Source: Gilvimarinus agarilyticus (lineage in GTDB: Bacteria; Pseudomonadota; Gammaproteobacteria; Pseudomonadales; Cellvibrionaceae). From it: 64,000 bases of DNA. The DNA is taken from positions 2,821,899 to 2,885,898 of the forward strand of contig NZ_JXCJ01000001.1 in the NCBI RefSeq assembly GCF_000832015.1, given 5' to 3'. Shown here one piece after another: positions 8,559 to 18,225 of this stretch; positions within the stretch are counted from its first letter, which is position 1, and each line of letters starts with the position of its first letter. The notes under the pieces were generated by a model, which had not been told where the DNA came from, made no database searches, and worked only from the letters and a program-made list of their open reading frames with translations. A program made the translations under genes and the position numbers.

Positions 8559-9602
8559 TTACGCTGGGTACACCCGAGGCTCTAACTCAAGTGTGACGCC
8601 ATATTGACTAAAAACTGACCGGGTAATCTCATCCGCCAGCGCTAGCACACTGGCACCACTACCCCGCCCCGGATTGGTAATAACCAGCGCTTGCTCTGAG
8701 TGGACCGCCACATCCCCGGCGCGATAACCACGCCAGCCGGCGCGATCAATCAGCCACCCTGCCGCCAGCTTAACCCGCCCATCTGCTTGCGGGTAGCTGA
8801 CTATATCGGGGTAGCGCTGCTGCAGCGCGGCAAAGGTCGCGGCATCGACCAAAGGGTTTTTAAAAAAACTGCCCGCATTGGGCGTAGTGGCCGGGTCTGG
8901 CAGTTTTTCTTGTCGCACCGCAATTACGGCGTCGGCTATTTGTTGCGCGCTAAAGTGAGCCTCGGCCGGTGCGCCACCATCGGGTTCTAGTTGCAACTGC
9001 TGGCGTAAACTGGGGTAATCCAGCACAGGGCGCACCGCGCGATCGAGCTTAAACGTGACCGAGGTAATAATATAGCGGTCGCGCGCGCTGTGCTTGAACA
9101 CGCTGTCGCGGTAAGCAAAGTTACAGCTCTCGGCAGTAAAGGTGACGGGTAAACCCGAGCGAATATCCACGGCGCTCAGCTCGCTTAAACGCTGCTGCAA
9201 CTCCACGCCATAGGCACCAATATTTTGTATCGGTGCGGCACCCACCGAGCCGGGAATTAACGATAAATTCTCTAACCCATAGCAACCAATCATTAAACAG
9301 TGCTGTACAAACTCGTGCCAGTTTTCTCCGGCGGCGGCGCGCACCCACACCGATTGCGCATCTTCAGCGACGGGCTCAATACCCCGCAACTTAATATGCA
9401 TAACCAATCCAGGGTAATTATCGGCCAAGACAATATTGCTGCCACCGCCCAGCGGTAATACCGGCAATTGACGCTCGCGGGCAAAGGCCAGCGCCTCAAG
9501 AACCTCATCGTGGGTAGTAACGGCCACATAAAACTGCGCCCGTGCAGCGATGGCCAACGTATTAAATCGCTGCAAATCAAATTCAGGTAAAAATAACGCC
9601 AC
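8559..9602 (-). CDS. murB: UDP-N-acetylenolpyruvoylglucosamine reductase
   Basis: Cytosolic FAD enzyme that reduces UDP-GlcNAc-enolpyruvate with NADPH to UDP-N-acetylmuramate in peptidoglycan precursor synthesis. At 347 residues it is the long type I form like E. coli MurB. The FAD-binding GGGSNI (about 52-57), SLIPGSVGAAPIQNIGAYG, the YRDSVFK segment, the catalytic serine in NAGSFFKNP and a C-terminal Glu (LELEPRVY) are present. GTG start one base after the phosphatase stop codon, with GAGGG before it, so translation is probably coupled. Confidence 0.97.
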   Translation of the reverse strand: MALFLPEFDLQRFNTLAIAARAQFYVAVTTHDEVLEALAFARERQLPVLPLGGGSNIVLADNYPGLVMHIKLRGIEPVAEDAQSVWVRAAAGENWHEFVQHCLMIGCYGLENLSLIPGSVGAAPIQNIGAYGVELQQRLSELSAVDIRSGLPVTFTAESCNFAYRDSVFKHSARDRYIITSVTFKLDRAVRPVLDYPSLRQQLQLEPDGGAPAEAHFSAQQIADAVIAVRQEKLPDPATTPNAGSFFKNPLVDAATFAALQQRYPDIVSYPQADGRVKLAAGWLIDRAGWRGYRAGDVAVHSEQALVITNPGRGSGASVLALADEITRSVFSQYGVTLELEPRVYPA

Positions 9603-9603
9603 G

Positions 9604-10089
9604 TTACCCTCGAGCCAAGTGGCGCTGATTAATGTCGGCGAGCAAACCCGTAGCGGCTTGCTCTACCAGATCCAGTACGTAGGCAAACCCTTCCGCTCCG
9701 CCATAATAGGGATCAGGCACTTCGCTTTCCGGTGCACCCTCAGCAAAGTCCAAGTATAGGCAGCAACGGCCCGGGTAATCTTTAGGGCAAAGGCTCAGCA
9801 AGTCATTGAGATTAGCGCTGTCCATCGCCAGCACGTAATCAAACTCAAAAAAATCTTTTTTCGTCACCTGGCGTGCCCGCAAAGCATTAATATCGATACC
9901 GCGTTCGGCGGCCGCCGCTATGGCGCGGGCATCGGGCGCTTTACCCACGTGCCACCCGGCGGTACCGGCCGAATCTGTTTGCACGCGGCCCTCAAGCCCA
10001 GCATTTTTTAAATGCGCTTTAAATAAACCCTCGGCGGTCGGGGAGCGGCAAATATTGCCCAAACAGACGAACAGCACCTTTACCGTCAT
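9604..10089 (-). CDS. Low molecular weight protein-tyrosine phosphatase
   Basis: 161-residue LMW-PTP. The phosphate-binding loop CLGNICRS places the nucleophile at Cys9 and the phosphate-binding Arg at 15; the general acid Asp is in VPDPYYGG near residue 128. Such enzymes dephosphorylate tyrosine on proteins, often bacterial tyrosine kinases of polysaccharide export, but no such kinase is nearby. Its ATG overlaps the kdsB stop by four bases (ATGA), and it is followed after one base by murB, giving a tight kdsB-ptp-murB unit. Confidence 0.95.
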   Translation of the reverse strand: MTVKVLFVCLGNICRSPTAEGLFKAHLKNAGLEGRVQTDSAGTAGWHVGKAPDARAIAAAAERGIDINALRARQVTKKDFFEFDYVLAMDSANLNDLLSLCPKDYPGRCCLYLDFAEGAPESEVPDPYYGGAEGFAYVLDLVEQAATGLLADINQRHLARG

Positions 10090-10856
10090 TGGTTTTGCTC
10101 CAGTAAAAGCTGTCGCACTCTGGCGAGATCTGCCTCGGTATCGACACCGCCGGGCACCTGACAGCAGGCTTCGTCGACGTGAATTTGTTCGCCGTAGGCC
10201 ATAACGCGCAACTGCTCGAGAGACTCGGTTTGCTCAAGTTGCGCGGGGGGCCAGGTTACAAACCGTTCCAGCAAAGACACCCGATAGGCGTAAATACCAA
10301 TATGACGCCGGGCAGGAAAACCTTCTGGCACCGGCTGCTCGGACAACACTTCGGTGTTGTCTCGCGGCCACGGAATGGGCGCGCGCGAGAAGTACAAAGC
10401 GAGATTGTTTTGATCGTACACCACCTTCACCGCATTGGGGTCGCGAAACTCGCGATAGCTGCTTAGCGGCTCGCACAAAGTAGCCACACTGGCCGCGCGG
10501 TTTTGCGCTAAGTTAGCAGCGACCTGGTTAATCACCTGCGGTGGAATCAGCGGCTCGTCGCCTTGCACATTGACGATAATATCGTCGCCCTTCATTTGCT
10601 CGAGCAACGCGACTTCTTGCAGCCGATCTGTACCCGAGACGTGATCCGTACGGGTTAAGCAGGCCTCACCGTTAAAGCCATGCACCAGATCCAGGATACG
10701 CGGGTCATCAGTAGCCACGATCACCCGGCTGGCGTCACTCTCACAGGCGCGGCGATAAACGTGCTCGATCATCGGCCGACCATTGATATCGGCTAAGGGT
10801 TTACCCGGCAAGCGGGTCGATGCGTAGCGGGCGGGAATAACTACCGTGAAGCTCAT
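10086..10856 (-). CDS. kdsB: 3-deoxy-manno-octulosonate cytidylyltransferase
   Basis: CMP-Kdo synthetase, which activates Kdo with CTP for transfer to lipid A in the inner core of lipopolysaccharide. The 256 residues show the nucleotide-binding opening [15 protein letters not shown] and the VQGDEPLI metal/sugar site. It is 76 bp downstream of lpxK in the same direction, so both lipid A and Kdo steps are in one transcript. In Pseudomonas a small Trm112-like gene lies between the two; the gap here is too short for it. Confidence 0.97.
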   Translation of the reverse strand: MSFTVVIPARYASTRLPGKPLADINGRPMIEHVYRRACESDASRVIVATDDPRILDLVHGFNGEACLTRTDHVSGTDRLQEVALLEQMKGDDIIVNVQGDEPLIPPQVINQVAANLAQNRAASVATLCEPLSSYREFRDPNAVKVVYDQNNLALYFSRAPIPWPRDNTEVLSEQPVPEGFPARRHIGIYAYRVSLLERFVTWPPAQLEQTESLEQLRVMAYGEQIHVDEACCQVPGGVDTEADLARVRQLLLEQNQ

Positions 10857-10932
10857 GAACTTACTCGCAAAGAATTTTAATGTTTAACTTACACGCCTAA
10901 AACACGACCGCCAACGTAAAAGCCTGTGCGGG

Positions 10933-11952
10933 TTATTCGTAGGGAAACAGCGTATCCAACTCGTGCTCAAACTTAGGCCAAAAACGCTTTTCCAATACCG
11001 CATCAACCTCCAGCGCAAGCCACTCGGGCTCGGCAAAGCTCTGACATTTAACCGCATCTTTACTGGTCATGACCACGGGTAAGCTCTGACGAAACTGAAA
11101 GTTATCGCGCGTAAACGTATGATGATCGCGATAAATATGACATTCAGACACTAAGCCTAGCTTGCTCAATGTAGCAAAAAAACGATCGGGATTACCTATG
11201 CCGGCCACGGCGTGAACGTGACTCCCTTGCGATAGGTGCTCCAGGGGCAACCGGCTTAAATCTTTTACCCGAAACCAATGCTTGGGTTCTAGGCGCATAT
11301 TATAGTAGTGGCGCGGAAAGGTGGTGTCGCCCTCTAGCGAGGTTTGATTGACCACCACAAAATCAACACTGAGCAAGCGTGCCCGAGGCTCGCGCAACGG
11401 CCCTACCGGCAGGCAATGACCGTTGCCAAAGCCACGTTCCGCATCGATTACCGCGATTTCTAACGTGCGCCCTAAACGATAGTGCTGCAGCCCATCATCG
11501 CTTAACAATACATCGCATCCAGCACTTTTTAAGATACGTGCGGCAGCAACGCGGTCGGCATCGATACAGACGGCACAGCCGGTAGCTCGCCAGATGCTGA
11601 GTGGTTCATCCCCCGCTTCGCGAGCGCTGGATGACTCAGAGACGACATAGGGATACTGAGGCGCGGCAGAACCATAACCACGACTAATCACCCCGACTTT
11701 TAAACCCCGTGCCTGTAAGCGATTTACCAGCGCAATGATCAACGGCGTTTTACCCGTACCGCCGACACTGATGTTACCCACCACTATAACAGGCACGCCT
11801 ACATTTACCTGACGCCAAAGCACAATAAAGGCGCGACGCAGGTAAGCCACTACGCGAAATAAACCTTCAAGCGGCAATAAAGCATATACCCAGCGTTTGT
11901 TGCCATACCAGGCCGAGGTCCATTTAGCATCGCGATCAGCGCTTTGCCCCAT
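10933..11952 (-). CDS. lpxK: Tetraacyldisaccharide 4'-kinase
   Basis: Inner-membrane associated kinase that phosphorylates the 4' position of the lipid A disaccharide. 339 residues with an unusual P-loop, GNISVGGTGKTPL at about residues 60-72, and the DDGLQH catalytic segment near 152-157. The gene begins 6 bp after exbD, consistent with an exbB-exbD-lpxK-kdsB-ptp-murB operon for envelope assembly. Confidence 0.97.
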   Translation of the reverse strand: MGQSADRDAKWTSAWYGNKRWVYALLPLEGLFRVVAYLRRAFIVLWRQVNVGVPVIVVGNISVGGTGKTPLIIALVNRLQARGLKVGVISRGYGSAAPQYPYVVSESSSAREAGDEPLSIWRATGCAVCIDADRVAAARILKSAGCDVLLSDDGLQHYRLGRTLEIAVIDAERGFGNGHCLPVGPLREPRARLLSVDFVVVNQTSLEGDTTFPRHYYNMRLEPKHWFRVKDLSRLPLEHLSQGSHVHAVAGIGNPDRFFATLSKLGLVSECHIYRDHHTFTRDNFQFRQSLPVVMTSKDAVKCQSFAEPEWLALEVDAVLEKRFWPKFEHELDTLFPYE

Positions 11953-11958
11953 GGTTAA

Positions 11959-12378
11959 CTACTCAGCCTCCGGGTGGCGCGTGGTGATACTCATGTTAGC
12001 AAAACCCAGCTGCCCGGCACTGTCCATTGCCCGCACCACATACTGATGAGGCGCATTAGCATCGGCGGTAATAATCAGCGCACGCGACGTATCACCCGCG
12101 CCAACCTCATTCAGCGCCGAGCGCAGTGTCGCGGCTTTATTATTGACGAGGCTCTGTCCGTTGACCGCGTATTCTCCGGCGGCGTTAATAATGATTTCCA
12201 ACGGGTCATCGGCATTGCTGGCCGCTTCTCCAACGGCCTCAGGTAAATCAATTTCTAAATGCGTTTCTTTGGTAAAAGTAGTAGAAACCATAAAAAAGAT
12301 CAGCAGCAAAAACACCACGTCAATCAGTGGCGTTAAGTTAATGCTGTCTTCTTCGCGGGCTTGACGACGAAATTGCAC
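11959..12378 (-). CDS. exbD: ExbD/TolR-family proton channel subunit
   Basis: 139-residue bitopic protein: one N-terminal membrane helix (about 20-40, NLTPLIDVVFLLLIFFMV) containing the conserved Asp that carries protons, then a periplasmic domain. With ExbB it converts proton flow into mechanical work for TonB or a related partner. No tonB is next to it, so the partner is unknown. GTG start with GGAGG seven bases upstream; 13 bp after exbB. Confidence 0.95.
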   Translation of the reverse strand: MQFRRQAREEDSINLTPLIDVVFLLLIFFMVSTTFTKETHLEIDLPEAVGEAASNADDPLEIIINAAGEYAVNGQSLVNNKAATLRSALNEVGAGDTSRALIITADANAPHQYVVRAMDSAGQLGFANMSITTRHPEAE

Positions 12379-12391
12379 AGGCAGCCTCCGC

Positions 12392-13021
12392 TTACTTCTT
12401 TACTTTCACATCGACCCGACGATCGCTGTGCAAGGCATCGACCAACTTAATGGCCTCTTCTTCCATGGTAACCACGAGCGAATCGATACGACGTTGAAAG
12501 AAGCGGTGAAAAATCATTGCCGGAATAGCGACACACAAACCGGCCGCCGTGGTGATCAGTGCCTGCGAAATACCACCGGCCAACACTCCGGCATTGCCGG
12601 TGCCTTTAATCATAATGGCGTTAAACACTTCAATCATGCCAAAGACCGTGCCCAACAACCCCAGTAGCGGTGTGATGGCAGCAATGGTACCCAACACGCC
12701 AATAAAGCGCTCCATCTCGTGAATGACCTTGTTCGCGGCCTCCTGAATACTGTCTTTCATGACTTCGCGGCCATGCTTTGAGTTACTCAAACCCGCTGAC
12801 AAAATCTCGCCCAGTGGTGAGGATTGTTTTAGTTCTTTTAATTTGGCCGCGTCCAGCTGGTTATTTTTAATCCAACCCCAAACCTGAGCCAACAAATGCC
12901 GCGGCGCAATTTTAGCCGGATTGAGACTCCAATAACGCTCAGCACTGATGGCCAATACAGCAATAGAACAAAGTACAAGCGGCAACATTAACCAGCCACC
13001 GGCAGCAATCACTTCAAACAC
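12392..13021 (-). CDS. exbB: ExbB/TolQ/MotA-family proton channel subunit
   Basis: Inner-membrane channel-forming partner of ExbD with three membrane helices (about 8-30, 105-130, 145-170). I place the start at GTG 13021, giving 209 residues and the typical opening FEVIAAGGWLMLPL, because AGAGGA lies upstream; the frame stays open 27 codons further but that extension is basic and unlike the family. First gene of the leftward envelope operon, with a candidate promoter about 80 bp upstream. Confidence 0.93.
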   Translation of the reverse strand: MFEVIAAGGWLMLPLVLCSIAVLAISAERYWSLNPAKIAPRHLLAQVWGWIKNNQLDAAKLKELKQSSPLGEILSAGLSNSKHGREVMKDSIQEAANKVIHEMERFIGVLGTIAAITPLLGLLGTVFGMIEVFNAIMIKGTGNAGVLAGGISQALITTAAGLCVAIPAMIFHRFFQRRIDSLVVTMEEEAIKLVDALHSDRRVDVKVKK

Positions 13022-13101
13022 AGGAGGTTTCCTCTTTATATGAACCCTTGGCGGGGCTACTTTTTGGGTGCCTACGCTGATTATGCCTAGGTTGTGGCAC
13101 A

Positions 13102-13130
13102 ATTTTAGTGGCTATTAAAAACGCTGTACA
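13102..13130 (-). promoter_or_regulatory. Candidate sigma-70 promoter of the exbB operon
   Basis: On the minus strand TGTACA (13125-13130) and TAAAAT (13102-13107) are spaced by 17 bp, four and five matches to consensus. The -10 is inside a 15-base string that also occurs upstream of nqrA. Start of transcription would be about 75 bases before the exbB GTG. Confidence 0.42.
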
Positions 13131-13192
13131 CTACCACAGTTGCGCGCGTTAGGGTTAGCCGGCTTAGCGCTTATGTGACCTGTTGCCAAGGC

Positions 13193-15541
13193 TTATGGGT
13201 CACGCCAGGGTCGCCTCTGCTCGCGCCGCAAACGCTGCGCTTGCAAATTACCCGACGCGTCGCTCGTAAAGCTAACCGCGCCGTCGTAGGCGGTGTTAAA
13301 TATGTCCGAACCCACCTCGCGGTAGCGCTGCAACACTTTTTCATGAGGGTGTCCATGACGATTATTAAAGCCGGCACTGAACACGACCGCACGTGGCGTA
13401 AGCGCGGCCACAAACTCGGCACTCGATGAGCTTTTACTGCCGTGGTGCGGCGCTATCAATACATCTAAGTGCGTTACTCCTATCGCCGCTAAATTCTCGA
13501 TAAGCGCAGGCTCCATCGGCTGCTCTAGGTCACCCGGTAATAGCAACGTTTGATTGCGGTACCTTAAGAGCACAACACACGAGGCACTATTACCTTCTGA
13601 GCCTCTCTGGCCCGGCAGGCTTATCTGATTTACCTCTAGCTCACCCCAACGCCAGGATTGCGCGCGTGCACCAGTGTCATCGGGCGTGTGGCAGGAGCGC
13701 TGCTGAGGCCAACCATCACGAGCAATCGTTGATACAGGCTCGCCCAAATAGACCCGCGAGCTTGGCAGTAGCGATAACAGCCCAGCGGCACCGCCGGCAT
13801 GATCCGCATGGGCGTGGGATACCACTAAAGCATCTATGCGCTTCACACTCTGCGACTGTAGCCATGGCGCGATGATATCGGCTCCGGCATCAAAACTGTC
13901 GCTGTAGTGGGGGCCGGTGTCGTACACCAACGTCTGCTCGGCGGCCCTCACCACCACAGCCAGGCCCTGCCCCACATCCATCACCGTTACCGCTAATTCG
14001 GGTGGCTGGGGCCTGGGGAGCAGCAATGCCATCAGCAAACAGGCGACACTAACACTACGCAAACCGAGCGCTTGGGGCAGCAACAAACCAAGGGCACTGA
14101 GAGCGACCAACCCGAGCGTCAGTGGCTGCGGCGACCAGGCGACACTGACTGGCCAGCCGTAATCTGCCTGCGCGCGAGCGAACCACTGCAGCCACCACCA
14201 GAGCCCGTCTAACGCTCGATCTGCCAGCCATAGTAAACCGCCCGCCAGCGAGGTATTAACCCAGCTGACAAGCGCAGCGGCAAAAATCAACGGTACAGCC
14301 AATAAACTTATCAGTGGGATCGCCACCACATTAGCCAGGGGAGACACCAGAGAAACCTGCCCAAAAAACACCCCTAAAGGCAACAATAGGGCAATAAAGA
14401 CAACCAGCTGCGGTAGCCATACCCCCTGCCATCGGCTGACCGGTGCCAGAGCGCCGTCGTACACCAAGATCAAGGCCGCTACCGCTAAAAAGGAGAGCCA
14501 AAAGCCCGCATCGCGCAGGCTTAGCGGGTCGAGTGTGCAAACCACCAGGGCCGCCACCATTAATATCACACCGCCACCGCAATGCCTGGCGCTCAAGCGG
14601 CTCACGTACAGCATCAACAACATCGCCAGCGCCCGCTGGGTAGGCAGGCTGAACCCGGCCAGAGCACTGTAGCTCCAGGCGCAAAAAGCGGCGCAGGCAA
14701 AACCCAATAGATGTGCTCGCAAAGGAATCACAGCCGCCAATAATTTACCCAGCCCAAGCCCTAGCAAGTAACCCAGCGCCGCTGCCAGGCCGATATGCAG
14801 CCCGGAGATCGCAATTAAGTGGCTAGTACCGGTCACTTGCAATAACCGGCGCTGAGCTTCGGATAAACTGCTCCGTTCGCCCAACAGTAGTGCCGAGATC
14901 AAGGCATGGTTAACGGGGTTTTCGTGCTCCAACCACGCGACAAGCGCGGCGCCGGCACCGCGAGACTGCCCTTGGGCGACGAGCCTATTGTTTTTGTCCT
15001 GCCGAACATACCCCACGGCCCCGACGCCGCGGCGCAACTGCCACAATTTGTAATCAAAACCGCTGGGGTTAACAAAGCTGCGCGGGCGCTTTAGCCGCAC
15101 GGTAAAGGCCACTGTATCGCCCGCGCCGAGGCTATAGGCCCAACCCGGCGGCCGGTACCAACTAATTTGTATTTTTTGAGGTAACGGCGAGCGCGCCTCA
15201 ACCACAGGGGCTGGCTCCAGCAGCAGTCGCACCCGCCCGTCAAAGTGCTGAGGTGGCGTAGTGATTACCCCTTGCAGCGCAATATCTTCTCCCTCAAGAG
15301 AGGCGGGCAGCTGATTGTCGACCAAGACATGTAGCGTGTAGCTGCCCCAAGTGATCCCCACTGCAAACAGCGCAAACAACGCCCATACTGCGAGCCACTT
15401 GCGCCTACTGCGCCGATGCAACACCAGCCACCCAACCCATAAGCTCACAGCAACACCCATCACGGCGCCCATAGGAAGTAAGGCAGGTAAAAAACCTGGC
15501 AGCGTTATACCGGTAATTAACGCAAGAAGTGAGCGGTACAT
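13193..15541 (-). CDS. comEC: ComEC/Rec2 DNA internalization protein
   Basis: Polytopic inner-membrane channel for uptake of single-stranded DNA in natural transformation. The 782 residues include an N-terminal helical and OB-like region, the competence membrane domain with about ten helices (SHLIAISGLHIGLA at about 235), and a C-terminal metallo-beta-lactamase fold with SHAHADHAGG that may degrade the second strand. Intact and full length. Other competence genes are not in the window apart from the unrelated TfoX-domain protein. It is convergent with nothing: exbB lies downstream in the same direction after about 170 bp. Confidence 0.96.
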   Translation of the reverse strand: MYRSLLALITGITLPGFLPALLPMGAVMGVAVSLWVGWLVLHRRSRRKWLAVWALFALFAVGITWGSYTLHVLVDNQLPASLEGEDIALQGVITTPPQHFDGRVRLLLEPAPVVEARSPLPQKIQISWYRPPGWAYSLGAGDTVAFTVRLKRPRSFVNPSGFDYKLWQLRRGVGAVGYVRQDKNNRLVAQGQSRGAGAALVAWLEHENPVNHALISALLLGERSSLSEAQRRLLQVTGTSHLIAISGLHIGLAAALGYLLGLGLGKLLAAVIPLRAHLLGFACAAFCAWSYSALAGFSLPTQRALAMLLMLYVSRLSARHCGGGVILMVAALVVCTLDPLSLRDAGFWLSFLAVAALILVYDGALAPVSRWQGVWLPQLVVFIALLLPLGVFFGQVSLVSPLANVVAIPLISLLAVPLIFAAALVSWVNTSLAGGLLWLADRALDGLWWWLQWFARAQADYGWPVSVAWSPQPLTLGLVALSALGLLLPQALGLRSVSVACLLMALLLPRPQPPELAVTVMDVGQGLAVVVRAAEQTLVYDTGPHYSDSFDAGADIIAPWLQSQSVKRIDALVVSHAHADHAGGAAGLLSLLPSSRVYLGEPVSTIARDGWPQQRSCHTPDDTGARAQSWRWGELEVNQISLPGQRGSEGNSASCVVLLRYRNQTLLLPGDLEQPMEPALIENLAAIGVTHLDVLIAPHHGSKSSSSAEFVAALTPRAVVFSAGFNNRHGHPHEKVLQRYREVGSDIFNTAYDGAVSFTSDASGNLQAQRLRREQRRPWRDP

Positions 15542-15619
15542 ATCGTCCCTGTGTGGCAGTTCATCCTTGATTTATCTTATGCTTATCTGCCAGTGTAGCA
15601 GCCTGTAAAACTCAAAGAG

Positions 15620-15675
15620 CGACTTAAGCCCCCTTAGACGTGGTTAAGTCGGGCTTTTGTGGGCATAATATGCCC
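15620..15675. promoter_or_regulatory. Overlapping hairpins and a palindrome upstream of the DUF2062 gene
   Basis: CGACTTAA (15620-15627) pairs with TTAAGTCG (15644-15651), while AAGCCC (15626-15631) can instead pair with GGGCTT (15651-15656), which is followed by TTG. These two pairings exclude each other. Next to them GGGCATA-A-TATGCCC (15661-15675) is a palindrome around one central base and contains a -10-like CATAAT. It lies about 30 bp before the DUF2062 start codon. Confidence 0.4.
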
Positions 15676-15707
15676 TCTTTCTTAGCAGTCGTAGTGTGAC
15701 TATCCAG

Positions 15708-16235
15708 ATGGCGCGTAAGATAATCAGACGTTTTTTACCCGACGCCACCACGGTAAAGGACAAGCCAGCTCTACAGTTTTTGGGTGATCTACTGCACGAC
15801 CCCAACCTGTTTCATTTAAATCGGCACTCGGTGTCGCTGGCGTTTTTCTTTGGCATTTTTCTCGCGTTTTTGCCTCTGCCCGGGCAAATGGCGCTTGCCG
15901 CCCTATGCGCACTTTGGGTTCGCTGTAATCTGCCTATTACGATGACGCTGGTGTGGATTACTAACCCCTTAACCATCTCGCCGATATTTTTCGCGACTTA
16001 CCAATTGGGCCGCTGGATACTGGAATCACCAAAAGTTACCGCGCCCACTGAGCTATCCTGGGCGTGGCTGGCGGAGGAGTTTGCGCTGGTCTGGAAACCA
16101 TTACTGTTGGGCTCGGTACTAACAGGGTTTGTTTTTGGCGGGCTGGGTTACATCACCATGCAAATATTCTGGCGCTGGCACGTCACCCGCAGCTGGAACA
16201 AACGTCGCAAAGAACGTTTGAAACGCGCCGAATAA
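15708..16235 (+). CDS. DUF2062 inner-membrane protein
   Basis: A 175-residue protein with the DUF2062 core: a basic N-terminus, LHDPNLFHLNRHSV, then two or three hydrophobic segments with FLPLPGQM. Function is unknown; the gene is a constant neighbour of comEC and lolCDE in Pseudomonas-like bacteria. I chose the ATG at 15708 because family members begin at this point; an in-frame GTG four codons earlier is possible and neither has a good ribosome-binding site. The C-terminus is strongly basic. Confidence 0.85.
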   Translation: MARKIIRRFLPDATTVKDKPALQFLGDLLHDPNLFHLNRHSVSLAFFFGIFLAFLPLPGQMALAALCALWVRCNLPITMTLVWITNPLTISPIFFATYQLGRWILESPKVTAPTELSWAWLAEEFALVWKPLLLGSVLTGFVFGGLGYITMQIFWRWHVTRSWNKRRKERLKRAE

Positions 16236-16277
16236 ACAAGAATCTCTTTTCGCTACCCGGACGTCAACTCACATACC

Positions 16278-17513
16278 TTACTCGTGCCTTAGCGCCTCAG
16301 CGGGTGGTACACGGGCCGCGCGCCAGGCAGGATAAATACTAGCGACAAAACTCAATACCAACGCTGCACTGGCAATGTACACCAAATCACTGAATAACAA
16401 TTGGGCGGGCAAATAGCTCACCGGATATACGTCCGAATGTAAGAACTGAAAACCTATTAACCGCTCGAGCCCGGCCACAGCAGCCGTAACCGAATAAGAA
16501 AAAACAACCCCGAGCAATACCCCGATAAACGTACCGGTGATCCCGATATAGCCGCCCTGAATCAAGAAAATACCTATAATCTCGGCACTGGTCGCGCCCT
16601 GAGTGCGCAAAATAGCAATATCCCCTTCTTTATCCACTACCACCATTATCAGGGTGGTTACCAGGTTAAAGGCTGCAATGCCAATCAGCAGTAACAAAAG
16701 TAGCGCCACCAGCTTTTTCGACATATGTATCGCTTGATACAAATTACCGTGGCTACGCGTCCAATCCCGACCATAAATGCCCGAGGGCAATGAGGCTGTA
16801 ATTTCGTACATGGTGGTGGGCGCTCGAAACAAATCTTGCAACTTCAACCGCACACCACTCACTCGCCCGGGGTACGCGGTTAAGTTAGAGGCGGCCGTTA
16901 AGTTCATAAGTGCCAAATTGTTATCAATCTCGGTGCCGGTAACCAGTATATCAATCACCTCTAGAGCCCAGATACTGGGGCTACTTCGGCCATCGCCGGC
17001 GCGGGGAATAATCAGCGAGAGTTTATCGCCTACCCCGGCCCCAAGGCTTTCGGCTAAGGTACTGCCCACAATAACCCCGTGGGTATTATCGCTAAGCTCA
17101 GCCAGGCGGCCTTCACTAAGGTATTGATCAACCCCCGATGCTTTGACCTCAAGCTCGGGCACCACACCAAACACACCGGCCGGCGCCACGCGTTTACCTT
17201 TTGCTAATAAGCCCTGCACGCTCACAAACGGCGCCGCAGCCAGAACTTCGGGGTGTTGCATCGCCTGCTGCATCAGTTGGCTAGGTTCGGCAATTCCCTC
17301 ACGACTGTAAAGTGTGCCCTGGGGCATCACCTGCAAAATGCGCTCGCGCAACTCGCGATCAAAGCCGTTCATGATCGCCATCACTAAAATAAGCAGCGCC
17401 ACCGAGATAACCAGCCCAATCACCGACATCCGGGAGATAAAGCTCACCAGATGACTGCCCTGACGCGACGTCGCGTAGCGCCGCCCCAAAGTTAACGTAA
17501 AACGATTAAACAC
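16278..17513 (-). CDS. lolE: Lipoprotein-releasing ABC permease LolE-like
   Basis: One of two related permeases of the LolCDE transporter, which extracts outer-membrane lipoproteins from the inner membrane and hands them to LolA. 411 residues, one N-terminal membrane helix (about 28-50) with AIMNGFDRE behind it, a large periplasmic domain, and three C-terminal helices (about 270-395) of the FtsX/MacB type. Named LolE from its third place in the lolC-lolD-lolE order; C versus E cannot be settled by eye. GTG start overlapping the lolD stop by eight bases. Confidence 0.9.
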   Translation of the reverse strand: MFNRFTLTLGRRYATSRQGSHLVSFISRMSVIGLVISVALLILVMAIMNGFDRELRERILQVMPQGTLYSREGIAEPSQLMQQAMQHPEVLAAAPFVSVQGLLAKGKRVAPAGVFGVVPELEVKASGVDQYLSEGRLAELSDNTHGVIVGSTLAESLGAGVGDKLSLIIPRAGDGRSSPSIWALEVIDILVTGTEIDNNLALMNLTAASNLTAYPGRVSGVRLKLQDLFRAPTTMYEITASLPSGIYGRDWTRSHGNLYQAIHMSKKLVALLLLLLIGIAAFNLVTTLIMVVVDKEGDIAILRTQGATSAEIIGIFLIQGGYIGITGTFIGVLLGVVFSYSVTAAVAGLERLIGFQFLHSDVYPVSYLPAQLLFSDLVYIASAALVLSFVASIYPAWRAARVPPAEALRHE

Positions 17514-18225
17514 CCGTCGGCCCCTGAGCGTTGTATTCGCTAAGCTGGCCGTCAGCCAGCGTTAAGGTGCGATCCATTTTACTGGCCAGTGTCAAATCGT
17601 GCGTCACCACCACAAAACTGGTTCCGATGCGCTGATTTAAATCCAGCATAAGCGCCTGAATGTCCGCGGCTGAATGCGCATCCAAATTACCGGTAGGCTC
17701 ATCCATCAGCACACAGGCGGGCTCGGTAACCAGCGCCCGGGCAATAGCCACTCGCTGACGCTCGCCGCCTGAAAGCTCCGACGGCTTGTGACTGGTGCGC
17801 GATGCGAGACCGACTTGCGCCAGCATCTCCCGGGCCCGAGCATTTGCTGTGGCGCTATCGAGCTTGCCAATTAACAGTGGCATAGCGACATTTTCTAAGG
17901 CGGTAAACTCGGCCAACAAGTGATGAAACTGATAGACGAACCCCAGTGAGCGGTTGCGTAATTTACCCCGGCCATCGGCACTTAAACGCGACAGCGCTTG
18001 CCCGGCAACCGTCACCTCCCCCGAGTCCGCCAAATCTAAACCGCCCAATATATTAAGCAGTGTGGACTTACCTGAGCCAGACGCACCGATAATAGCCACC
18101 CGCTCGCCCGGCATCACTTGTAACTCAATATCGCGCAGCACGCTGATCGCTTGGGGCCCCTGAGTGTAAGCCTTAGTAACAGCCTGGCATTGCAACACAG
18201 CCGCCGGGGGAGATGGGTTATTCAT
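17506..18225 (-). CDS. lolD: Lipoprotein-releasing ABC ATPase
   Basis: ATP-binding subunit of LolCDE. The 239 residues have Walker [10 protein letters not shown] (about 48-56), the Q-loop, signature LSGGERQR (about 150), Walker [12 protein letters not shown] (about 170-180) and the H-loop VTHDLTLA. It overlaps both neighbours by eight bases (lolC stop and lolE start), so the three subunits are probably translationally coupled. Confidence 0.96.
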   Translation of the reverse strand: MNNPSPPAAVLQCQAVTKAYTQGPQAISVLRDIELQVMPGERVAIIGASGSGKSTLLNILGGLDLADSGEVTVAGQALSRLSADGRGKLRNRSLGFVYQFHHLLAEFTALENVAMPLLIGKLDSATANARAREMLAQVGLASRTSHKPSELSGGERQRVAIARALVTEPACVLMDEPTGNLDAHSAADIQALMLDLNQRIGTSFVVVTHDLTLASKMDRTLTLADGQLSEYNAQGPTGV

